From: Spirochaetales bacterium
GTDB taxonomy: Bacteria; Spirochaetota; Spirochaetia; DSM-27196; SLST01
Assembly: GCA_007130265.1 (NCBI GenBank)
Contig: SLST01000396.1
Coordinates: forward strand, 1 to 7,444
Length of the DNA stretch: 7,444 nucleotides
Direction of reading: 5' to 3'
Shown: in pieces, positions 1 to 6,310 of the stretch
How positions within the stretch are numbered: the stretch's first letter is position 1
Layout: each line of letters opens with the position of its first letter
The notes under the pieces: model-generated
What the model saw: only the letters and a program-made list of their open reading frames with translations
The model's database searches: none
Told to the model about the DNA's origin: nothing
Program-made: the position numbers and the translations under genes

Positions 1-1
1 C

Positions 2-370
2 GATATGCACGAGGAGCTCTCAACCGTCATCAAGGATGCGTTCAGCGCCGCGGAGCGTCAGCTCAAAGAGCTGCACGAGCGACAGCGCGGTGAGGTGAAG
101 GAGCCGGCGCAGGCTCCCAATGTCGGTATCGTGAGGCGGATCATGCGTGACGAAGGATACGGCTTCATCATGGACGAGAGTGAGCAGGAGATCTACTTCC
201 ACAGGAACGCGGTCACGAGTGGGGATTTCGACCGAGTCACCGAGGGTGCCGCCGCTTGGTACCAGACGGAAATGGGAGACAATGGGCTCCAGGCCACGGC
301 AGTGCGAGTAGACGACAAGCCGGGCCGGCGGCGCGAACGTTCGGACACCGACCCTGGGCCGCTGGAGTAA
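2..370 (+). CDS. HPF/RaiA-like ribosome-associated protein with C-terminal cold-shock domain (3' part only)
   Basis: The reading frame is open to the left edge, so this is the C-terminal part of a longer protein. The codon before the first ATG (position 5) encodes Asp, and the resulting DMHEEL...AAERQLKEL segment resembles the last helix of HPF/RaiA proteins (DMY...LERQL), so I take that ATG as internal. Counting from it, residues 1-30 are the HPF-like helix and 31-38 a short linker. Residues 39-102 form a cold-shock fold with RNP1-like GYGFI (51-55) and RNP2-like IYFHR (63-67), and the tail after 104 is basic then acidic. HPF/RaiA domains bind the 30S decoding region during stationary phase or stress, and cold-shock domains bind single-stranded RNA. 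The inferred role is a cytoplasmic ribosome-hibernation factor with an extra RNA-binding module. The gene converges on tamA with a 25-nt gap and is unlikely to share its transcript. The cold-shock domain is clear; the HPF half rests on about 30 residues. Confidence 0.85.
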   Translation, partial: DMHEELSTVIKDAFSAAERQLKELHERQRGEVKEPAQAPNVGIVRRIMRDEGYGFIMDESEQEIYFHRNAVTSGDFDRVTEGAAAWYQTEMGDNGLQATAVRVDDKPGRRRERSDTDPGPLE

Positions 371-395
371 CGATATCGGCCGTACGCCCGCCCCT
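371..395. other. Convergent intergenic gap, no terminator recognised
   Basis: These 25 nt separate the stop of the cold-shock gene on the plus strand from the stop of tamA on the minus strand. They contain overlapping short palindromes (cgatatcg at 371-378, cggccg at 377-382, cgtacg at 381-386). There is no stem-loop followed by a T-run in either direction, so I do not call an intrinsic terminator. Termination may be Rho-dependent or transcripts may read into the opposing gene. Confidence 0.5.
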
Positions 396-2483
396 TCAGT
401 AACTCAGCCCGACTGCGAAATGAACCGCCCACCCGCGGTCGGCCGCGTATCGCTCGCCCGGGTTGTACGCGACGTCGAGCCGCAGCGGTCCCACGGGAAG
501 GTTATACCGCGCTCCGGCGCCCACACCGTGACCCCAGTCGCCATCGAGGCCGAATGAGTCCGCGCTCAGGAACCCGAGGTCGTAGAACAGTGCCGGACTG
601 AGCCGCTCCTGCACTCTGAACCGGAGCTCCGCGGTGCCCTGCAGGGAGCTCAGCCCGCCTCGGGGCACACCCCTGCGTGACGGGAGGCCGAGCTCATCGG
701 TCCCGAAGGACCGCACGCTCGTCGTCCCGCCAAGAAAGAGACGATCCTGGATCGGGAGCGTAGCGTCCGTAGCCGGCAGATACCGAACCCGGTGCTCACC
801 GGAGAGGCTCAGGGCAGTGTTGGGCGCAAGCCCCATGTGGTACTGACCGGCGGTGTCGAGCTCGACGACCATGCTGATCTCCGAGCCGAGTGGAAACGAC
901 ACGGCCGGCGAGACCGACAGACGACCGCCGGTTGTCGGGTTGAGCACGCTGTCTCGTGTGTCGTACTCAACGGCGAAGCCGACGCGGCTCGTCACGACGG
1001 TCGATTCCTCGACTCCCTCCGTCTCCACATCGAGGTTGTATGCGCGGCTCCACTCGAACGAGTACCCGGCCGCCACACTCCATTCCCGGGTGTACGCATA
1101 CGACAACGACAGTTCGGCTCCGGCGGCCGTCTCGTCGAGGGCGACCCCGTCGCGGTAGGAGTAGCGACCGGAGAGAGTTACGGTGCTCGCGGGGCCAAAG
1201 ACCATGCGGTCTGAAACCGAGAGTTCGGCACCGAATGTCCTGAAGCTCCCGTGTGCGGTGGTGGTGAACCGACGTCCCAATCCGAAGAGGTTGCGATCGG
1301 TATAGGAGACCGCCCCCCGCAGCAGCTCGTGCGCTCCCCACCCCGCTTCGAGGTCGAGATGTCGGCTGTCACGCTCTTCGAGCTCGACGTAGACGGTACT
1401 CGGCTGGGGATCGCGCGCCGGTTCGACGGGCTCGACCTCCACGTTCACAAAGGCGAAGAGCCCAAGGCTGTACAATTCAGCTCGAGAACGGTCGAGCTCG
1501 GCGTAGTCGACGACGTCTCCCTCGTCGAGTCGAAGGAGCGATCGGATGAGCTGGTCGCTCGTACGCAGCTCGCGATCATCGAGGCTCCGTGCGACCACGT
1601 CGTCGACAAGACGAACCGGCCCCGGATCAACGCGGTAGACGATTGTTGCCCTCCCGTCCTCATCAAGATCGACGTCATGCGTAACGGCAGGCTCGTATCC
1701 GTCCTGTCCAAGTGCACGCCGTAGAGTAAGCGCCCCGCTGACGGCCTGACGAGGGTAGTACGGCTCGCCAACCAGACCGACGGCGTTCTCAAGGCGTTCG
1801 ATATCGTCGAGACCAAGGGGATCGCTCTCCACCCGTATCTCGCGGATCACGAAGCGCGGACCTTCACGGACGGGAACCCTGACGTCCGCGCGGATGCGCC
1901 CGTCACGCTCCGCCCGCTCGCTCTCCGGCGGACCAATCTCCCGTCGCACGAAGCCGTCGAGCTCATAGAGTCGAGCGACCTGTTCGACGCCGCTTCGGAT
2001 CCGTTGCTCGACATACGGGACGCGGCGGCCTCGCGGGAAATACGCGCGCAGATCATCCTCGGGGAAGTGATCCGCGCCGTCAAAGTCGACCTCACCGAGG
2101 AACACGCGCTCGCCGGCATCAACGGTAATCCTGATCTCGTCCACGCCCGCAAACTCACCCGCCATGTCCACGGTGAGCTCTCCTTGCGGCGTGAGGCTGA
2201 TCATCTGCGCGGTGACCGACCCGTCGGGATACCCCTGGTCGCGAACCCAGGTCTCAAACCGGTAGACCGCGTCCGCCAGATCGGCCGGGCGGCCGTCGCC
2301 GCTCTCGAGCAATCGCAACTCCTCTTCGGCTTGGCGGCGCAGCTCACGAACCCGGAATGGGCCGGTCTGCACGAAGATCAACTCCGGCGCATCGTCCGCG
2401 TGGCCGGGAGCTCCAACGAAGAGCATGAGAACGAAGGAAATGCACAGAGCCGTGCCGGTGTTCAGTCGAATGATAGCCGCCAT
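396..2483 (-). CDS. tamA: TamA-like outer-membrane Omp85 protein with four POTRA-like repeats
   Basis: This is the predicted outer-membrane barrel of the translocation and assembly module, 695 residues. A signal peptide spans about residues 1-29, with a hydrophobic core at 11-24 and a likely cut after GHA. Four POTRA-like repeats follow at about 42-125, 127-212, 211-290 and 290-372. The last has the typical Omp85 pattern ending LYSLGLFAFVNVEV before the barrel. The 16-strand-type barrel covers about 375-695, with a D-TRD...NPTTGG motif near 508-520 and an L6-type VRSF at 590-593, where most family members have VRGF/Y. The protein ends in an aromatic beta-signal-like strand (FAVGLSY). E. coli TamA has 577 residues and three POTRAs; BamA usually has five and about 800 residues. 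This protein is intermediate, and pairing with tamB favours TamA, but a BamA-like role remains possible. The start is fixed by the signal peptide and by an in-frame stop seven codons upstream. The gene overlaps the end of tamB by 22 nt. Confidence 0.87.
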   Translation of the reverse strand: MAAIIRLNTGTALCISFVLMLFVGAPGHADDAPELIFVQTGPFRVRELRRQAEEELRLLESGDGRPADLADAVYRFETWVRDQGYPDGSVTAQMISLTPQGELTVDMAGEFAGVDEIRITVDAGERVFLGEVDFDGADHFPEDDLRAYFPRGRRVPYVEQRIRSGVEQVARLYELDGFVRREIGPPESERAERDGRIRADVRVPVREGPRFVIREIRVESDPLGLDDIERLENAVGLVGEPYYPRQAVSGALTLRRALGQDGYEPAVTHDVDLDEDGRATIVYRVDPGPVRLVDDVVARSLDDRELRTSDQLIRSLLRLDEGDVVDYAELDRSRAELYSLGLFAFVNVEVEPVEPARDPQPSTVYVELEERDSRHLDLEAGWGAHELLRGAVSYTDRNLFGLGRRFTTTAHGSFRTFGAELSVSDRMVFGPASTVTLSGRYSYRDGVALDETAAGAELSLSYAYTREWSVAAGYSFEWSRAYNLDVETEGVEESTVVTSRVGFAVEYDTRDSVLNPTTGGRLSVSPAVSFPLGSEISMVVELDTAGQYHMGLAPNTALSLSGEHRVRYLPATDATLPIQDRLFLGGTTSVRSFGTDELGLPSRRGVPRGGLSSLQGTAELRFRVQERLSPALFYDLGFLSADSFGLDGDWGHGVGAGARYNLPVGPLRLDVAYNPGERYAADRGWAVHFAVGLSY

Positions 2484-5400
2484 AGAACCCCAACGTTGAT
2501 GTCATCGTACCGGTCGCGCTCGAAGCTGACGAACCAGCTGCGGTCCTGGTCGAGGCGAAACTCCACCTCCAGGACTTCCGAACCTGTTTCCGAGATCGCC
2601 CGTCCCACGACGACGTCGAACCGGTCGAGCACCTCCCGCTCGACCTCCGTGTCGCCAAACAGCACCTCGACGAGCTGGCGCCCGACGTACTCGCCGAGCG
2701 TCCGCACGAGTCGCTCTCCCGCGACGAGATCCCCCAGGTCGGGCTGCCCGGTCGTCAGGAGTAGAATCAACTGATCGCGAGGGAGCATGGGATTCGAGCT
2801 GACATCGAGCTCTATCAGACCGAGCGTGCCCGAGGCGTGCACGAAAACCTCGTAGCCGCGTATCCGGCTCGTACCAAACGCGTCGATCGTCGGCTCGAAG
2901 GGTGTGGCGGCCGGAAACTCTACCACCACCTGCGTGAGATCGACCGTCGTCAGCGGCAGCCGCACCCTGGCCGAGTCGGATAGTACGCTCCCTATGAGCA
3001 CCGGCACCTCGAGCGTCCCCTCAAGGCGGGCGTCCATTGAGAACCTCGCGTCGAGCACGTTGTTTCGAATGACGATCGTCTGGTCGGCCCGAACACCCAC
3101 GTCAAGGGTCGTCGCCTCAGCAAAATCCGCCTCGACGCTGAACAGCTGCAGCCTGCCCGGATCCACGGCCGGTGGTGCCGAGAAATCAACGAGCGGCATG
3201 TGCTCGCGGTACTCGACATCCCGGACGACGAGCTCGCCGCCTACCTCAGGTGCGGTAAGGGGCCCCGCAAACCGAAGCGTGGCGTCCGCGCGAGCGCGGA
3301 TCGCTGCATCCGAGTAGAGCAGCAGGTTGTCACCGGTCAGCCGAACGTCGAGCTCGCCTTCAGACTCCGGACCGGGCAGCCGAATCGACCCGTGGGCGCT
3401 GAAAGGAGCACGGCCGAACTCCCCGCGCAGGGAATCCACGGTCATCTCACCGTCGTGGAACTCGAAGCGCGCATTGACCGCGGAAACCGCCGGCACCGGT
3501 CCAATGAGGCGGAGCTCCGCCTGGTGAACCGTGAGGCTCCCGGTAAGCTGGGGGCTCGCCAGATGGCCCTCGACCCGCCCAGTTCCTCGCACCCTCCCGG
3601 TCGCAAGCGCGAGATCGGTCAGATAAGCCGCCGGATGCCCCACCGGCAGATCGAGGTCCAGACTGAGATCGACCCCAAGCTCCTCCACCGTCAGACGGGG
3701 TGACCGAGCGGCGAGCCCCGGAACGGTCACGCTTCCGTCCCAGCTGAGCGCCGGTTCGCCGTCCAGATCGACTCCGCCGGTCACCTCAAGTCGGTCATCC
3801 GGCACCTCGGCGAACCGTGCGAAGATGTCCGCTTGGCGGTACCCGTGCTCGTAATCGCCCGATGCCGGTTCCGGATGCGAGACGACTGCTGCCAACTCAC
3901 CCACCGTTCTGCCGTCGGCTTCATCGAAGGAGAGATCGAACCGGAAGTCGTAGGCCGGCACGTAGGTCCGCAGGTCGCGAGGAAGCCATGGTTCGAGCGA
4001 TGTCGCGGCGCCCGTGACGGATACGGAGATCTCCTCCAGACCCACGAGCTGAGCATCGACGGAGAGCTCGAAGGGATTCCCCTCGACGGACGCCTCCCGC
4101 GTCAGTACCAATGCCTCCATCCGAGGTCGACCCAGACGACCGGAGACGAGTACCCGCCACGAGACCGATCCGCTCACCGATTTATCGACGCCGAACACCG
4201 AAAGCGCTTCGTCAACCGAATACGACGGAGCAGTAGTCAGGAAGTGGACGCCGTCCCGGTCGAGCCGCCCCTCCACGGTGAAAGGACCGGCGGAGGTTCT
4301 GATTGTCGTCGAGGACACCAGCAGAGCGCGCGTCGACAGATCCACGACCATGGGCTCGGAAAACTCGAAGGTCGGCGTGTCCCTCCCGCGAACCGAGACA
4401 AGGGCGTTGGTCACTTCCGCGCGGATCCCCTGGAGGCGGGGAGACATGGTTCCGGTTGCGGCCACGGTGACCTCCCCGCCGCGAACCGCGAAGGGAGTCA
4501 CATGGATGTTTCCGCTCTGCAGGCCTGCGTCGATTTCGACTTCGCCGATCTGAGCTCCGTCAACCTGCAGAGCACGGGCACGGACCGCGATATCTGCGTG
4601 CACTGTCTGCAGCGCCTCGGCAATCGGGGCGAGGAGTGACCACTCATAGATATCCGCATCAATCACGGCCCAGCCCTCCATCGGGGGCACCCATACGGGC
4701 ATGGCCGGCACATCCGCAGGCAGATCGGCGAGGTCCGAGATCTCGAGCACGAGCCGAGTGTTGGAGACGAGGTGTTGCGCGAGATCGACTCTGCCGGCCG
4801 CGTCGATGGCGAGGCTATCCGTACGAACAAGCACGTGCGTTAGATCTACGATATCGTTGGATACCTCTGCTCCGAGCTCGACGTCGTGAACAGGGATCCC
4901 GTCGCTCACCACCGATGTCGCCCGAACCGTGAACTCGGCTTCTGCCGACGCCGCCATGGCCGCGAGGTCCTCGACGACCGCAAGCCGGCGGATCCTGACG
5001 TCAGCGGAGAGATGCCCCTGGAGGTCGCCGTCCCACCCCGCAGACTCCAGCGCCGCGAGGGCGGCTTGCGGCAGTTCGTCCACCCGGATGACGGCGTAGG
5101 CATCGGAGATGATCCGCGACTGCGGATCGAGCCATCCGCCGGCCTCGATGGTGGCCTGCCGGCTCACGTCCACGAGCAGGCGCGAGACGCTGATCGCGGA
5201 GTCGACCGATCGCGCGTCGAGCTCGGCGTCGATCCCGCTCAGACCGGCAACCTGCCCGCCGTCCACTCTCGCACGCAACGTGATCTCACCCTTCGCGGGA
5301 AGGCTCGCAGGATCGCTCCTCAGCAGATCAATGACGCGATGGGTCTGTCCCTCGTGCCGGGAGAACCGCGCCTCCACGATGGCTCCATTCAAGGCGACGT

Positions 5401-6286
5401 CCGACGGGACGGCGAAGGAGTCAGGAAGAACCGGCAGAACCCAGGGACGGTCACCGGGAGCCGGATCATAGACGAGAAAGAACGAGGCGCTCTCCTCGTC
5501 GACCGAGGCGTCGACGGTGAACGAGTCGGTCTCCGCGGTGACCTCGACTCGTCCGGCAAGCCCTGCGTGCGGGAGCAGAGAGAGATCAAGACGCATCTCC
5601 AGCGGGTGCTCACCTATTCGGCCGGTGGAGGCGGCGACAAGCCGATCAGCGGCACCGGTCACGGTCATGTCCGCCTCAAAACGCTCGTCCCAGGGTAGAA
5701 TAGCCTGGGAACCTGGAGCGCTGATTGCGGCCCGGAGTCCGGTCAGGCTCGATCCTGCGAGAACGGTTCGCGCGTGCAGAGTGTTGCCGCCGGGGAACTC
5801 GATCACCACGCCGAGCTCCACGTCGAGATCCAGATGATGGGGGTAGGATTGCAGCGCGGCGACCACCGGATCATCGGCCTCAGGGTCATCCGGAGCATCC
5901 GCCGCCGGCGAGTCTTCGACAGAGAAGAGCCGGAACTCGCCGCCGGAGACGCCAAGGTTGTGCAGCCCTTCGACGGGATTGGGGCCTGCCAGGGCGCGAA
6001 GCGAGTACCGCACCTCCACTACCGAAGCGGTGAATACGGCAGGCTGAGGTCCCGCGATGCTCACCACGACATCATGCACCCGAAGGCTCTCCCACCACGA
6101 CCCCGACAAGCGAGCGACGGTGACGCTCACGGGCCGACCGGTCTCGGAGGAAAGCGCCTGCTCGAGCGCCGACTCGACAGGCCGGAGCGCGATGGCGTTG
6201 CGCATCCCAAGGAGCGCCAGCAGGATCCCAGCGGCGAGAAAGACTGTCGCTCGGCTCCGCCTAAGCGGAGCTGGCACGAACGTCAT
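2462..6286 (-). CDS. tamB: TamB-type inner-membrane-anchored translocation and assembly module protein (DUF490)
   Basis: A 1274-residue protein, close to E. coli TamB (1259). The N-terminus has a short basic stretch (RRSR, 9-12) and one hydrophobic anchor at about 13-34. The long periplasmic body of alternating beta-strand patterns is typical of AsmA-like proteins, with an acidic, Pro/Ala-rich linker at about 123-142. The C-terminal TamB (DUF490) domain covers about 890-1274. It holds repeats of the form G-x-L-x-x-P-x-(L/V)-x-G near 907-916, 1008-1016 and 1090-1099, and the hallmark SSNPMLP...QLILLLTTG near 1163-1181. The protein ends in an alternating hydrophobic strand (VGVLWRLSF) plus Asp, like the beta-signal-like end of other TamBs. 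Family members span the periplasm, contact TamA or BamA, and are implicated in outer-membrane protein insertion and phospholipid transport. The ATG at 6286 is supported by a GGAG five bases upstream and by the anchor directly following. The gene starts 24 nt after the flavocytochrome gene and overlaps tamA. Confidence 0.93.
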   Translation of the reverse strand: MTFVPAPLRRSRATVFLAAGILLALLGMRNAIALRPVESALEQALSSETGRPVSVTVARLSGSWWESLRVHDVVVSIAGPQPAVFTASVVEVRYSLRALAGPNPVEGLHNLGVSGGEFRLFSVEDSPAADAPDDPEADDPVVAALQSYPHHLDLDVELGVVIEFPGGNTLHARTVLAGSSLTGLRAAISAPGSQAILPWDERFEADMTVTGAADRLVAASTGRIGEHPLEMRLDLSLLPHAGLAGRVEVTAETDSFTVDASVDEESASFFLVYDPAPGDRPWVLPVLPDSFAVPSDVALNGAIVEARFSRHEGQTHRVIDLLRSDPASLPAKGEITLRARVDGGQVAGLSGIDAELDARSVDSAISVSRLLVDVSRQATIEAGGWLDPQSRIISDAYAVIRVDELPQAALAALESAGWDGDLQGHLSADVRIRRLAVVEDLAAMAASAEAEFTVRATSVVSDGIPVHDVELGAEVSNDIVDLTHVLVRTDSLAIDAAGRVDLAQHLVSNTRLVLEISDLADLPADVPAMPVWVPPMEGWAVIDADIYEWSLLAPIAEALQTVHADIAVRARALQVDGAQIGEVEIDAGLQSGNIHVTPFAVRGGEVTVAATGTMSPRLQGIRAEVTNALVSVRGRDTPTFEFSEPMVVDLSTRALLVSSTTIRTSAGPFTVEGRLDRDGVHFLTTAPSYSVDEALSVFGVDKSVSGSVSWRVLVSGRLGRPRMEALVLTREASVEGNPFELSVDAQLVGLEEISVSVTGAATSLEPWLPRDLRTYVPAYDFRFDLSFDEADGRTVGELAAVVSHPEPASGDYEHGYRQADIFARFAEVPDDRLEVTGGVDLDGEPALSWDGSVTVPGLAARSPRLTVEELGVDLSLDLDLPVGHPAAYLTDLALATGRVRGTGRVEGHLASPQLTGSLTVHQAELRLIGPVPAVSAVNARFEFHDGEMTVDSLRGEFGRAPFSAHGSIRLPGPESEGELDVRLTGDNLLLYSDAAIRARADATLRFAGPLTAPEVGGELVVRDVEYREHMPLVDFSAPPAVDPGRLQLFSVEADFAEATTLDVGVRADQTIVIRNNVLDARFSMDARLEGTLEVPVLIGSVLSDSARVRLPLTTVDLTQVVVEFPAATPFEPTIDAFGTSRIRGYEVFVHASGTLGLIELDVSSNPMLPRDQLILLLTTGQPDLGDLVAGERLVRTLGEYVGRQLVEVLFGDTEVEREVLDRFDVVVGRAISETGSEVLEVEFRLDQDRSWFVSFERDRYDDINVGVLWRLSFD
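2488..2491 (-). promoter_or_regulatory. Weak ribosome binding site of tamA, inside tamB
   Basis: On the minus strand a GGGG lies four bases before the tamA ATG, inside the last codons of tamB. It matches the anti-Shine-Dalgarno only poorly and is close to the start. Together with the 22-nt overlap this suggests tamA may rely on ribosomes finishing tamB rather than on strong independent initiation. This is an inference from spacing and sequence alone. Confidence 0.35.
6254..6271 (-). promoter_or_regulatory. Hairpin in the first codons of tamB
   Basis: A perfect 7-bp inverted repeat (GCTCCGC / GCGGAGC on the minus strand) with a 4-nt loop TTAG lies 15 nt downstream of the tamB start codon, over the codons for the LRRSRA region. 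It is GC-rich and should fold stably in mRNA. Its 5' arm can instead pair with the tamB ribosome binding site, making the two structures mutually exclusive. Whether it affects expression is unknown, and the repeat may be chance in GC-rich coding DNA. Confidence 0.35.
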
Positions 6287-6290
6287 GATT

Positions 6291-6296
6291 GCTCCG
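6291..6296 (-). promoter_or_regulatory. Ribosome binding site of tamB
   Basis: On the minus strand CGGAGC lies just upstream of the tamB ATG. Its GGAG core (6292-6295) is five bases from the start codon, good Shine-Dalgarno spacing that supports this start. The same six bases are perfectly complementary to GCTCCG at 6266-6271 in the early tamB coding sequence, so the site could be masked in an alternative fold. Confidence 0.7.
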
Positions 6297-6310
6297 TCAT
6301 TCGACCCGGG

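Noticed and set aside
5..7. ATG at 5 as the start of the cold-shock gene
   Set aside because: The preceding codon encodes the Asp of the DM-type helix motif of HPF-like proteins, and starting here would leave an isolated fragment of that helix.
334..343. 10-bp palindrome cgaacgttcg
   Set aside because: It lies inside the coding sequence near the end of the cold-shock gene, without a promoter or gene start nearby, so an operator role is not supported.
371..386. Cluster of overlapping palindromes between the convergent genes as a bidirectional terminator or operator
   Set aside because: Each palindrome is 6-8 bp with no loop and no T-run follows in either direction. It could be chance.
2004..2774. 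Long plus-strand open frame across the tamB/tamA junction
   Set aside because: It lies opposite two well-supported genes, has no domain-like pattern, is rich in Arg/Ser in the manner of an antisense GC-rich frame, and crosses a gene boundary. I regard it as a shadow frame.
3833..5698. Long plus-strand open frames opposite tamB (3833-4639 and 4886-5698)
   Set aside because: Composition is dominated by Arg, Gly, Asp and His with no recognisable motif, and the opposite strand is convincingly TamB. Such frames are common opposite GC-rich genes.
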